A stretch of DNA of 32,493 nt from Anaerolineae bacterium (lineage in GTDB: Bacteria; Chloroflexota; Anaerolineae; UBA4142). The position numbers and the translations under genes were made by a program. The notes under the pieces were generated by a model. That model worked only from the letters and a program-made list of their open reading frames with translations. It did not search any database and was not told where the DNA came from. This document shows positions 15,689 to 24,900 of this stretch, piece by piece. The stretch is from positions 1-32,493 of the forward strand of contig JAOACU010000003.1 in the NCBI GenBank assembly GCA_026417715.1, read 5' to 3'. Positions within the stretch are counted from its first letter, which is position 1, and each line of letters starts with the position of its first letter.

Positions 15689-16342
15689 ATGTTCGATCCG
15701 CGTTCCAAACTTGTGCTCGCGCTCGCGTGGTCAACTCTCGTGATGCTCGCGACGCGCTGGGAGATACTCGGTATCATCAGCATCGTCACGTTGGGTACAG
15801 TTGTGGTACTTGACCACACCTCAGCGTGGCTCAAGACTATGCGCGCGCTCGTGCCGATGACGCTCTTTCTCGTCGCGGTGATGCTGTGGGCGTTCGATGC
15901 AAACACAGCATTGATGAGTGCGTTGCGTCTGCTCCTCTTGACCACAACCTTTTTCCTGTTCTTTCGGACGACTGCCCCCGAGGATATGGCGAACGCGCTC
16001 GTGGCGAGTGGCGCGCCGTACGCTCTCGCATTCATTATTACGACCGCGATGCAGTTCGTCCCTGTTCTCGCGCGCAAGATGAGCGAGGTTAGAGACGCGC
16101 AACGCGCGCGCGGCATTCCTTTGGAAAACAATGTGGCGAGTCTGCGATACTATCCTGCCCTGATTGTGCCGCTACTCATCCAAACCTTTCTACTTGCCGA
16201 GCAACTGGCTGAGGCGATGGAAGCACGCGGCTTTGGCGCGCCGCGGCGTACGTTCGCACGCGCGTACGTGTTGCAACGTCACGATTGGGGACTGATCTTG
16301 GTATCATTCCTTCTCATTCTCGTAGGATGGTGGTTACGATGA
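15689..16342 (+). CDS. ecfT: ECF transporter transmembrane component EcfT
   Basis: 217 aa with four to five membrane helices. Family marks: the N-terminal FDPRSKL, and two Ala-Arg-Gly coupling motifs, QRARGIP and MEARGFG, which contact the two ATPase domains. It links the fused ATPase encoded upstream to the substrate-binding subunit ThiW. The stop TGA overlaps the ATG of thiE (ATGA), so the two are translationally coupled and clearly in one operon. Confidence 0.95.
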   Translation: MFDPRSKLVLALAWSTLVMLATRWEILGIISIVTLGTVVVLDHTSAWLKTMRALVPMTLFLVAVMLWAFDANTALMSALRLLLLTTTFFLFFRTTAPEDMANALVASGAPYALAFIITTAMQFVPVLARKMSEVRDAQRARGIPLENNVASLRYYPALIVPLLIQTFLLAEQLAEAMEARGFGAPRRTFARAYVLQRHDWGLILVSFLLILVGWWLR

Positions 16343-16986
16343 AATCTGTGGACTATACGCTGTATGTTCTTACCGATGCCAAACTCGCGCGCGGACGTTC
16401 GCACGAGGAGGTGGTTGCCGCCGCGCTGCGTGGTGGTGCGACGTTGGTGCAGTATCGTGAAAAGAACGCCAGCACGCGCCAAATGATCGCAGAAGCAACG
16501 CGCCTGCGCGATCTCTGTCGCGCGTACGGCGTACCGCTCATCGTCAATGATCGCGTGGACATCGCGCTGGCAGTAGATGCGGACGGCGTGCACGTGGGTC
16601 CCGACGATATGCCAGTCGCACTAGCGCGCAAACTGATGGGGCGCGACAAAATCGTCGGTGCATCGGCGGGGACAATCGCCGAAGCGCGCGCGGCGATTGC
16701 CGATGGCGCGGACTATTTGGGTGTGGGCGCTATCTTTGCCACGAGTTCCAAAGCCGATGCAGGAGAGCCAATCGGTTTGGACGGGTTGCAACAAATCGTG
16801 CGTGTCAGTACGATTCCTGTCGTCGGCATCGCTGGCATCAACGCGACGAATGCGGCGAGTGTCATTCGCGCGGGCGCAGTGGGCATTGCGGTCATTTCAG
16901 CCATCGTCTCTGCCGACGATATTGAACGCGCCACGCGCGAATTGAAAACGATTGTTGAACAAGCCAAAAGAAATTTCGTCCACTAA
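16339..16986 (+). CDS. thiE: Thiamin phosphate synthase
   Basis: 215 aa TIM-barrel enzyme that joins HMP pyrophosphate and thiazole phosphate to thiamin phosphate. Motifs seen: LYVLTD, the substrate loop VQYREKNAS, 'NDRVDIALAVDADGVHVGPDDMP', 'VGASAGTIAEA', 'GADYLGVGAIFATSSKADA', 'VVGIAGINA' and 'GAVGIAVISAI'. These cover the pyrophosphate- and Mg-binding residues of the family. Start ATG 16339 is coupled to ecfT; an ATG at 16327 (four residues more) is possible. The C-terminal NFVH and the TAA stop are formed by a CACGAAG-type repeat. The product would still need ThiL or ThiN to reach the diphosphate; neither is in the window. Confidence 0.96.
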   Translation: MKSVDYTLYVLTDAKLARGRSHEEVVAAALRGGATLVQYREKNASTRQMIAEATRLRDLCRAYGVPLIVNDRVDIALAVDADGVHVGPDDMPVALARKLMGRDKIVGASAGTIAEARAAIADGADYLGVGAIFATSSKADAGEPIGLDGLQQIVRVSTIPVVGIAGINATNAASVIRAGAVGIAVISAIVSADDIERATRELKTIVEQAKRNFVH

Positions 16987-17029
16987 GGACACGAAAAAAA
17001 TCTTGGTGTTTCTTCGTGTCCTTCGTGGA
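16980..17029. repeat. CACGAAG-type hairpin repeat, second copy
   Basis: CCACTAAGGACACGAA on the left and TTCTTCGTGTCCTTCGTGG on the right. The arms are complementary apart from one mismatch that turns GAA into the TAA stop of thiE. It fills the gap between thiE and thiD. Confidence 0.8.
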
Positions 17030-17061
17030 TAAAAAAGTTATTTTGTACCAAGGAGAGCAAG

Positions 17062-17868
17062 ATGAAACGAGCATTGACGATTGCAGGTTCGGATTCGGGC
17101 GGCGGCGCCGGCATCCAAGCCGACCTTAAAACCTTCGCCGCGCGCGGTGTGTTTGGGATGAGTGTGTTGACCGCGCTGACCGCGCAAAATACGTTGGGCG
17201 TGCAAGGCGTGCACGAAGTTCCACCCGATTTTATCGCGTTGCAGATTGATGCGGTTGTCAGCGATTTGGGAGTAGATGCCGTAAAAACCGGAATGCTCTC
17301 GAATGCCTCCATCATCGAGATCGTTGCCGCTAAAGTGCGCGAACATCACTTGGCGCCGCTCGTCGTGGACCCAGTGATGATCGCCAAGAGTGGCGCGCCG
17401 CTCTTGCGTGACGAGGCGCGCGAAGCATTGATTCGACAGTTGCTACCACTAGCAACGGTCGTCACCCCGAATCTGCACGAGGCGCGCGCGCTCAGCGGCA
17501 TAGACGTTACCACACTCGAAGAGATGCGTGATGCTGCGCGCGCGATTCATCGTCTTGGCGCGCGTTACGTCGTCATCAAAGGTGGACACTTGCCCGCAAC
17601 GATGGAAGCGATTGATGTGTTGTACGATGGCATTACCTTCGAGGAATTTCGCGCGCCGCGCATCGAAACCAAGAACACACATGGAACGGGATGCACGTTT
17701 GCCTCGGCGATTGCGGCTGAACTAGCCAAGGGCAATTCGGTGGCGCAAGCAGTTCGCATCGCCAAAGCGTATCTCACCGCGGTCTTGCAAGCATCGGCGA
17801 ATTTGTCACTCGGTCACGGTCACGGTCCGCTGAATCATATGGCAACCTTGATAGAACGTTCGACCTAA
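17062..17868 (+). CDS. thiD: Hydroxymethylpyrimidine / phosphomethylpyrimidine kinase
   Basis: 268 aa, the normal length for ThiD. It phosphorylates HMP twice to HMP diphosphate, the pyrimidine substrate of ThiE. Seen: 'ALTIAGSDSGGGAGIQADLKTF' start, 'VDAVKTGML', DPVMIAKSG, 'TPNLHEA' and the catalytic GTGCTFASAI anion hole. AAGGAG at 17050-17055, six bases before ATG, supports the start. It is the last gene of the riboswitch-led operon and is followed by an intrinsic terminator. With CytX, ThiM, ThiW/ECF and ThiE it completes salvage of both halves of thiamin. Confidence 0.96.
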   Translation: MKRALTIAGSDSGGGAGIQADLKTFAARGVFGMSVLTALTAQNTLGVQGVHEVPPDFIALQIDAVVSDLGVDAVKTGMLSNASIIEIVAAKVREHHLAPLVVDPVMIAKSGAPLLRDEAREALIRQLLPLATVVTPNLHEARALSGIDVTTLEEMRDAARAIHRLGARYVVIKGGHLPATMEAIDVLYDGITFEEFRAPRIETKNTHGTGCTFASAIAAELAKGNSVAQAVRIAKAYLTAVLQASANLSLGHGHGPLNHMATLIERST

Positions 17869-17901
17869 TGCCTGACTTGAGCCCAAGATCGAAAGACAGT
17901 C

Positions 17902-17940
17902 GAGTGGCAAGCGCGTTTATGGCTTGCCACTCTTTGTCTT
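17902..17940 (+). terminator. Terminator at the end of the thiamin operon
   Basis: A perfect 11-bp stem GAGTGGCAAGC / GCTTGCCACTC (17902-17912, 17922-17932), loop of nine bases, followed by TTTGTCTT. CCCAAG before and CTTGGG after the hairpin could extend the stem. Confidence 0.85.
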
Positions 17941-18039
17941 GGGAAAAGTAAGATTTCCAAAAACCCCGTTTTGCCACATTTCTGCCCTCTGTGGGTCAAA
18001 ATGTTATGATATTGTTATCAATTCGTAACGCTTTGATGG

Positions 18040-18070
18040 TTTACAAATATCCGACTTTATGTTATACAAT
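18040..18070 (+). promoter_or_regulatory. Promoter of the polysaccharide locus
   Basis: TTTACA (18040-18045), then 17 bp and TATACA (18063-18068); TACAAT at 18065-18070 is an alternative -10. The region is locally AT-rich compared with its surroundings. A short dyad TGATA-TTGT-TATCA (18007-18020) upstream could be a regulator site (weak). Confidence 0.6.
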
Positions 18071-18099
18071 GACCAAAATGTGAGTTAAATGGTCGGAAT

Positions 18100-20253
18100 A
18101 TGTACAAAAGATTTTTGCTCGCGTGCAGTCTTGCTTTTGCGTTTGTGCTACTCGCCAATCTAGTTGCGCGCGGAGAAACCAACACGCGCACACTCACCTT
18201 TGCCGATTTGGGTTACCCGAAAGACGAAACGCTACACGGTGTTCGCGCAACGCGCGAATACGGTGTGCTGTTGCCGCAATCTTGGAATGTGCAAACAGCC
18301 ACCATCCTCGTACTGCGATTCAGTCACTCGCCAGCGTTACGTCCCAACTCTAGTCTGGCGGTGGATTGGAACGGCACACGCTTGACGAGCACACTGCTTA
18401 CAGCGGAGAATGCCAAAGACGGCGTCTTGCGTGCCGAAATTCCTGCCGCGTTGATGCGCACAGGTTACAACGTCTTGCGTCTTGAAGCGTATATGGGGAT
18501 TCAGGACGATTTTTGTTCCGATATTGACAATCCTGCGGTTTGGTTGACCGTGCATCATTCATCCTTCTTGCAAGTAAATTTCCTGACCAAGTCACCCGAA
18601 GCCGATTTGGGTACATTTCCCCTACCATTCATCGAACCCAGTTCACTCGTCACCAATACCGTAACGTTGGTGTTGCCCGATTCGCCGCGTCTCGCCGAAT
18701 TGACAGCGGCGGCAACGATCGGTGCCAAGTTGGGACAGTTGGCAGCGTGGCGACCGCTCCAATTCGATGTGCGCGCGGCATCTACTTTCGATTTGAATCA
18801 GAACAACGGTCACATCATCGTGATTGGCGCGCGCGAACGCTTGCCACGTACTCTCGACTTGCCCATCGTAAAAAAGTTAGGCACTGAAACACAATTGACC
18901 GATTGGCGCGGCGAGCCATTACCGCGCCACGCGGGCGTACTCTGGGAACAACTCACACCGCGTCGCGAGGCATTACTCCTCGTCGTCACCGGCGAAGACG
19001 ATACGGCGATGCTTACTGCCGCGCGCGCGCTTGCCAGCACACCAACGTACGCACAATTGAACGGGCCACTCGGCGTGGTGCTCCAAGTGCCACCGCCCAA
19101 AGGGAACGGTTCGATTGGACAAACGTTGACGCTGGAAGAGTTGGGGTATCGCGACATTACAGCGCAAGGTTCGCGCGAACAGACATTGAATTACGTGATT
19201 CCCTTGCCGATGGCATGGCAAATTCAAGAAGGCGCGACCTTGGATTTACACTTTGCGCATTCAGCCCTATTGGACACCAACAAGTCATCGTTGAACGTGC
19301 TGTTGAACGGAACACCTGTGGGGAGCATTCTACTCACAAGCAAAACCGCCAGCGATGGACGCGTCACGTTCACACTCCCCGCGCGCTTGTTCAAGATGGG
19401 CGAAAACACGTTGACGATTGTGAGCAACATCCAAGTCCCGCGTCCGACCAAAGACCCGACCGATTGTTTGAACACGTACTATCGCGAGGCGTGGCTGGTG
19501 GTCTATGCCGATTCGCGCTTGCGAATGCCCGGTGCACCCGCCAACTTGTCAGCGACGCTTGGCAACTATCCGCGCGCGTTCATCGGCGCGATGGACTTGT
19601 CTGATCTCACTTTCGTCGTCCCGCCCGAACCTAATCTCGCGGTTGCGCGCGCCGTAGCGTGGATCAGCGCACGACTCGGACGCTTTGCACAAGGCGAAAC
19701 CCTTGCCCCGCTGGTGGCGGACGCGCAAACACCAACTTTGACGCGCTATCAAATTATCGTGGGACGTCCTTCGCAAAACCCAGCGATTGCCAAACTGAAA
19801 GATGTGCTACCACAACCGTTCAAATCAAACAGTGACGAACCTGAACCCGTCGCGCAGGTGGCGCAAGTGTTACCACCGCGCGGCACCATCGGCTATGTGC
19901 AAGCCACCACGATAGACAAACAACCGCGCCTTGTGGTCACTGGCAACAACGACGAGGGACTGTTATGGGCAGCCGAGGCGTTGAGCGCGCCAGAACTCTT
20001 GGGCAAGTTGCGTGGCGATCTGGCGATTCTGAGTGCCGCCGCTTCGCTCACCACGCTCGAAGTGCGTACCAAAGACAATCCCACCGCGTTGGCTTTGGCA
20101 CAGCCAACCCCAACCACCAACGGCACATCAAGTATGCCGACATGGGTAATGGGTTTGACCATCGGATTGTTTCTCGTGACAGCAGTGATCCTGTTCTTGG
20201 TCGGTTGGCAATCGTGGATTGGTATGCGGATGCAAAGGCGAAGGAATAACTGA
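18100..20253 (+). CDS. BcsB-like membrane-anchored polysaccharide synthase subunit
   Basis: 717 aa with a signal peptide (1-~27) and one C-terminal membrane helix (~683-705, GLTIGLFLVTAVILFLVGW) followed by basic residues. The exported body is a two-fold repeat as in BcsB: 'LTFADLGYP...' near residue 32 and 'LTLEELGYR...' near 345. Each begins a carbohydrate-binding-like beta domain with a 'LRFSHS' or 'LHFAHS' strand and a Cys-containing loop (DDFCSDIDNPAVW; DPTDCLNTYYREAW), followed by a flavodoxin-like alpha/beta domain. In cellulose synthesis BcsB guides the glucan out of the BcsA channel and its tail helix docks on BcsA. No BcsA sits here; the likely partner is the GT2 synthase encoded from 21947. 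The actual polymer is unknown. The gene has its own promoter region. Confidence 0.85.
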   Translation: MYKRFLLACSLAFAFVLLANLVARGETNTRTLTFADLGYPKDETLHGVRATREYGVLLPQSWNVQTATILVLRFSHSPALRPNSSLAVDWNGTRLTSTLLTAENAKDGVLRAEIPAALMRTGYNVLRLEAYMGIQDDFCSDIDNPAVWLTVHHSSFLQVNFLTKSPEADLGTFPLPFIEPSSLVTNTVTLVLPDSPRLAELTAAATIGAKLGQLAAWRPLQFDVRAASTFDLNQNNGHIIVIGARERLPRTLDLPIVKKLGTETQLTDWRGEPLPRHAGVLWEQLTPRREALLLVVTGEDDTAMLTAARALASTPTYAQLNGPLGVVLQVPPPKGNGSIGQTLTLEELGYRDITAQGSREQTLNYVIPLPMAWQIQEGATLDLHFAHSALLDTNKSSLNVLLNGTPVGSILLTSKTASDGRVTFTLPARLFKMGENTLTIVSNIQVPRPTKDPTDCLNTYYREAWLVVYADSRLRMPGAPANLSATLGNYPRAFIGAMDLSDLTFVVPPEPNLAVARAVAWISARLGRFAQGETLAPLVADAQTPTLTRYQIIVGRPSQNPAIAKLKDVLPQPFKSNSDEPEPVAQVAQVLPPRGTIGYVQATTIDKQPRLVVTGNNDEGLLWAAEALSAPELLGKLRGDLAILSAAASLTTLEVRTKDNPTALALAQPTPTTNGTSSMPTWVMGLTIGLFLVTAVILFLVGWQSWIGMRMQRRRNN

Positions 20254-20265
20254 CGTTACGCACAC

Positions 20266-20293
20266 GTAGGACAGGTTTGCCAACTTGTCCTAC
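20266..20293. repeat. REP-like hairpin GTAGGACA...TGTCCTAC
   Basis: Perfect 8-bp arms GTAGGACA (20266-20273) and TGTCCTAC (20286-20293) with an inner GTT/AAC pairing. It starts 13 bp after the BcsB-like gene stop. It may act as an mRNA 3' stabiliser or weak terminator; it has no T-tract. Confidence 0.8.
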
Positions 20294-20323
20294 ATTTCAC
20301 ACCAGATTTTCTATCCTCTGCGT

Positions 20324-20333
20324 AAGGTGAGGG
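20324..20333 (+). promoter_or_regulatory. Shine-Dalgarno site for the degenerate GGDEF gene
   Basis: AAGGTGAGGG, five bases before ATG 20339. It favours this start over a TTG at 20285 that lies in the REP hairpin. Confidence 0.75.
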
Positions 20334-20338
20334 AATAT

Positions 20339-21526
20339 ATGAATGTCAAACAAGACCTTCAATTCAAATTGCTCGTGGCAACGTTGGGGGTCTGGCTTAT
20401 TCTGGGTTCACTAGTAATCGGCTGGGTGGACTCGACGTTTTATATGCTAGCGTTCGGTCTGCTCGCGCTAACGACCACGCTGACATTGATCTACTCATCG
20501 CGCTTACTCGATGTGGGAATCGTAATCGCAGGCACGCTCATTTTCGGTGTGGTGCAAGTGCTGGTGTACGGCTTCACTCCGCGTATCGTGTTTCCTGCCA
20601 TCGTTTGCCTTGTGGCGTTGAGTGGTGCAGCCGCATTAGGCACACTCGCCAATCGTCAATTTACACGCGTGAGCCAGCAATTGGAACAACAACATCGGTT
20701 GGTGGACGAGTTGCGTGTCTATGATCCCGATACCAACTTGTTGCGTTATCCGTACGCCTTGCAAACGCTCAAAAATGAGATTGCGCGCAGTCAACGGTAC
20801 AATCGTCCGCTGTGCGTGCTGTTTTTGCGCGTGAACGAACCGCCCGAGTGGATGCAACCTCAAGGTGAATTGGCAAAACGCGCGGCGTATCAACAAATCG
20901 CTGAACTTGTGCGTGGATCGCTACGCACCGTAGATGTGGCATTCTTCAACGCGACCAAGTTCGGTGCCATTCTGCCAGAGACCGATGCGGTAGGTAGTCG
21001 TCTTGTCGCTGAGCGACTCATCGAACGCATCGCGAACAAGATGCGCTTGGCTACCTATATCGGCATAGCCCATTTCCCCAGCGATGGAGTAACGGAAGAA
21101 GAACTGGTGCGCGGCGCCGAGGCTGCATTACAGTTGGCGTTGACGACAGGGCAACCTTTGGTTTTTTACGTGCAACTACGCCATGCCGTTCGTCCTGCCG
21201 CGCCCATCCAACCGTTAGATTTACCGCCAACATCTCAACCCTCGCCCCTCAACCACACCGGAATCGAATTGCACATTGCGGGATTGCGCGATCTGGCAAA
21301 TACCTTGCGCATCGAACAAGCCTTGCGCGATTACGTCGGCGCCGAGAATGTACGCACATTACGTTTTATGGATGGCACGCTCGTGCTCGAACTCAAACAC
21401 CCTCCCAGCGATTTGACGCAAAAACTTGCCGAACTCATTCCCTTGCCCATCGAACAACTCGCGCGTGAGGGTCGAACGATTCACGCGCGCGTGCAGGAGG
21501 CTAGCGTTGGAACCGCCGCGCACTAA
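20339..21526 (+). CDS. Membrane protein with degenerate GGDEF domain and intact I-site
   Basis: 395 aa. Residues ~8-105 contain four or more membrane helices. Residues ~130-285 form a GGDEF-type domain ('VYDPDTNLLRYPYALQTL', 'RPLCVLFLRV', 'FGAILPETDA', 'IGIAHFPSDG'). The catalytic GGDEF segment is replaced by NATKF (204-208), so cyclase activity is not expected. The allosteric RxxD I-site is kept (R196-T-V-D199), one residue closer than usual to the loop. Such domains can serve as c-di-GMP receptors; PelD, which controls Pel polysaccharide, is the known precedent. The C-terminal ~100 residues form another small alpha/beta domain that I do not recognise. The position between BcsB-like and GT2 synthase genes suggests a regulator of polymer synthesis (inference). 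Confidence 0.8.
   Translation: MNVKQDLQFKLLVATLGVWLILGSLVIGWVDSTFYMLAFGLLALTTTLTLIYSSRLLDVGIVIAGTLIFGVVQVLVYGFTPRIVFPAIVCLVALSGAAALGTLANRQFTRVSQQLEQQHRLVDELRVYDPDTNLLRYPYALQTLKNEIARSQRYNRPLCVLFLRVNEPPEWMQPQGELAKRAAYQQIAELVRGSLRTVDVAFFNATKFGAILPETDAVGSRLVAERLIERIANKMRLATYIGIAHFPSDGVTEEELVRGAEAALQLALTTGQPLVFYVQLRHAVRPAAPIQPLDLPPTSQPSPLNHTGIELHIAGLRDLANTLRIEQALRDYVGAENVRTLRFMDGTLVLELKHPPSDLTQKLAELIPLPIEQLAREGRTIHARVQEASVGTAAH
21495..21500 (+). promoter_or_regulatory. Strong Shine-Dalgarno site before a TTG start
   Basis: AGGAGG six bases before TTG 21507, inside the 3' end of the GGDEF-like gene. It decides the start of the next small gene. Confidence 0.8.
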
Positions 21527-21767
21527 CTGGTGGCTTGCACTGGTGATCGTCCTGCGCGTGATGATCTTTCTGGGTGTTTGGCTCGTTCTGTTTATGGGAA
21601 TATTTTTGGGCTATTTCACCGTGCCGTTAATTGTCCTTGCCGCGCTGACTTTGTTTTACGCCATCACCGATGCTGGCTTGGTGATTGCTCTCGTGCGTCA
21701 GCGTGCCCGTCAAGCGCGTCACACTTTTTTGCAAGCGCGCGATTCGGAATCTACCCAGAACACGTAA
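21507..21767 (+). CDS. Small two-helix membrane protein
   Basis: 86 aa if started at TTG 21507, which has a strong AGGAGG six bases upstream and overlaps the end of the GGDEF-like gene by 20 nt. Two long hydrophobic segments (~7-33 and ~35-58) are followed by a basic, polar tail (VRQRARQARHTFLQ). No family was recognised. Overlap with the preceding gene and its place before the GT2 synthase suggest a subunit or assembly factor of the polysaccharide machine (inference). A longer frame from 21426 is open but would lie within the upstream gene and lacks an SD. Confidence 0.65.
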   Translation: MEPPRTNWWLALVIVLRVMIFLGVWLVLFMGIFLGYFTVPLIVLAALTLFYAITDAGLVIALVRQRARQARHTFLQARDSESTQNT

Positions 21768-21818
21768 CTGATGTAAGTTTGCAAACTGGTACTACACAAC
21801 GGTATTAGACATCGCCTC

Positions 21819-21890
21819 AACGAATGGGCAACGAATAAACGAATGAGTACCGTGCAGATTCGTTTGTGTGTTCAATATTCGTTAAAGCGG
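21819..21890. repeat. ACGAAT-family hairpin repeat, copy 4
   Basis: AACGAATGGGCAACGAATAA, ACGAATGAG, then AGATTCGTTTGTG and ATATTCGTTAAAGCGG. It is the only recognisable element in the 179-bp gap before the GT2 synthase and yields a spurious 27-residue extension of that frame (GTG 21866). Confidence 0.75.
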
Positions 21891-21946
21891 ATTTTCAAAA
21901 GCAAACCTCAACCTCTGTAGAAACTTTCTCTCCCAAAGCGTTCGTG

Positions 21947-24900
21947 ATGATGTACGACCATCCTGCGCCGTTCGTACGATTGAACGGCTTTGTGCCCACC
22001 TCTGCTGCACTCCGCGTACTTGCCGAATCGGTGGCGCGTCAATTCCTGATAGTGCCCCTGTGGCTGGAGCATACAACGCTTGTGGTGGCTTCGGCGCACG
22101 GTTTGGACAACGCCACGCTTCACACGCTTACCACAATCGTACGGCGTCCCCTGCGTGTGCTGCGCGCCACATATCCCGATGTGCGCGCCGCACTCGAGCG
22201 TTTTTATCGCGGCACAAGTCCGCGTCCATCCACGCCTTCACTTGAGCAAGCCCTGCTCCATCTTGGCTATCTCAACGCAGAGACTGTGGAGCAAGCACGC
22301 GCAGCATCGGCGAACCTTTCGCTTGCCCAAACCTGTCTGCAATCAGACTTGCTCACCGAAGACGAATTGATCGAAGCGCAAGGGTGGCAGTTCAACTTGC
22401 CACCTTTGCGTCTGCGCGGTTTGAGCACCCAGACATGTCTTGCGCCACTCATTCCTCTGGACATTGCACGCACGCAAAAAATTGTTCCGCTATGGTGGAT
22501 TCAAAACACCTTGATTGCTGGCATCACTGCGCCGAACGATGTGTCCGCACGCGTGGAACAATTTCCTTTTCCCTTGTGGCTCGCTGTATGTTCACCTACC
22601 GAGTGGAATCATCTTTACGAACGCACTTATCTCACTGGTTCCACGCGAGTCGGAGATGACGAGTCAGCAGTCGTCGAAGTGCTGTTACGCTACGGCTTGC
22701 TCGACTCCACGACGCTACATCTTGCGCGCGCGATCGCGCAGCAAACTCGGCGTCCTTTGCGCGAGGTGCTCATCTCGCGCGGTGTTTTGACCGCCCAACA
22801 ATGGCTAGAAGCGCGCGCCCATCATTGGGGCATACGCGCGGGTTACACCCCCACGCGTCGCAATGGCGATTCTGCACAACTCGCCGATCTTGTACCCGCT
22901 GCGCTGGCGCGCCAATGTGCCATCGTTCCACTTGAATACGATGCCAAGCGCGCGACACTTGTCGTTGGAATGCCGCACCCCAACGACGATGTATCCCGCC
23001 TCCTCGAAAACCTGACGCATCTACACATCGAGGCGCGCCTGCTCGATGAAGACACTGTGCACGCCGAGATGCAAAATCTGTATGGTGATGACACACCCCA
23101 GTTACCGTTGGCACCTTCTCTTGGCGATCTGTTGACAGGGCTAGGCATCGTCACACCGACCCAATGGCAACAAGCCGAAGCATCTCCCAAGCGTTTGATT
23201 GAATTGGGTTATCTCGACGAGTTCGACCTCACCACGATTCGCGCGTTGCAAACGGGCTTGCCCGCCACGCGTCTCACGCGCGCGCGTTTCGATGCTAATC
23301 TTGTGACGCGTGTTTCACCCGAACTCGCACAACGTCACCATTGCCTTCCTTGGATCATTCAAGATGGCACCGTTTGGGCAGTCATTGCCGATCCGTTCGA
23401 CACCGTCGGGTTGCAAATGCTCGAAGCCGCACTGGGTTCACCCGTGTATCCGATTCTTGCTCCGCGCCCGGCGATTGACGCGGTGATCGAACGCTTTTTT
23501 GGTGTGTCCACTCTGCGTTTGGATGACGCGACCCATTCCTTCATCGAGGCGATGATTCAGCGCGGTGTGCTCACGCATACCAGCGCGGCACGCGCGCGGC
23601 AACTCGTCGAACAAGGTGTGGCACTCGACCAAGCCATCTTGCAAGTCAGCACTCGATCAGCGCGCGATCTCACACGCACGTTCGCCGAGCATCTTGGCAT
23701 TGCTTGGGTGGATTTGCAATTGCGCGAAGAAACCACGCGCGTTTTCGATGCACTTGGACAATCCATCACGCGACGCCAAGCACACGACCCGGTGGACGCA
23801 ACCGTAGCGCGGCTGATAGATTTGGAAACGGCACGTCGCTTGAGCGCGCTGCCGATTGCGCGCACCGATGGCGCGCTCTTGGTCGCCTTTGCCAACCCGT
23901 TGTTCGACTCGGCGCGTCGTGAAATTGAATCTCTGCTCAAGACGCCCGTGCGTCCTGTCCTCGCGGCGCGTTCCGATTTGGACGAAGCCATTCAACGCGT
24001 GTTGGGTCATCAAAACATCGGCACGCGTCTCTTGCTGGCGGGTCTCATTTCGCGCGTGCAACTCAACGATGCTCTGGAATTGGCGCAACGGACTGGAGTG
24101 CGCTTGGGACGCGCGTTGATCACGCGAGGATACATTACACCAGAACAACTGGCGCAATTCCTTGCCGAGCAAGCCCATCTGCCGTTTTTCGATTTGCGTT
24201 CGGTCAAACTCGATGTCACTATGGCTCGTTGGATTGACGAAGCCACCGAGCGCGCGCTAGGCATTTTGCCGCTGGCACTCCACCAAGACGAATTGACGCT
24301 CGCGATGGTGGATCCGTTGAACGAAGAAGCCGTGCGTGTTGCCGCGCGCGTCACGGGCTATACGATTCGCCCCGTGTTGGTAAGCGAACAGGACTTGGAA
24401 GACGCGCTCGAACGCATCTACGGGAGCGAGTACTTGGGGCGCAGTGTGTCGGAACTGCTCGAACGCGCGCCAGAAGATTCGGCGTACTGGGTGTTGAGTC
24501 GCGGGCAAAAGATTGCCTTCGCGCTCATCGCGCTCGTCTCCGCGTTGTGGCTCATCACCGATTGGCGTGGGTACATCATTCTCCTCAACGCGTTTGCCAC
24601 CACATTCTACTTGGGTTTCTCGGCGTACAAATTTTATCTGGCGTATCGCGCCATCACGCATGAACTCGAAGTGCCTGTCTCGGATGAAGAAGTCGCCGCG
24701 CTCGATGCGCGCGACTTGCCTGTGTACACGATTCTCGTACCCGTGTACAAAGAAGCCGATGTGTTGCCCGATTTGTTGGAAGCGATCAGTAAACTCGACT
24801 ATCCACCAACGAAACTCGATGTCAAAGTGTTGATGGAAGCCGACGATACCGAGACGATTCAGGCGTTCGAGCGGATGAAGATGCCCGCACAGTTTCAGGG

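Noticed and set aside
20339..21526. Active diguanylate cyclase
   Set aside because: The GGDEF loop is NATKF, lacking the metal- and GTP-binding residues.
21779..21808. Promoter for the GT2 synthase (TTGCAA...TATTAG)
   Set aside because: Only 4/6 matches at each box with 18-bp spacing; not separable from chance, although an internal promoter in this gap is possible.
21866..21946. GTG start of the GT2 synthase frame
   Set aside because: The extra 27 residues are encoded partly by an ACGAAT repeat and have no SD; starts at 21947 or 21950 fit better.
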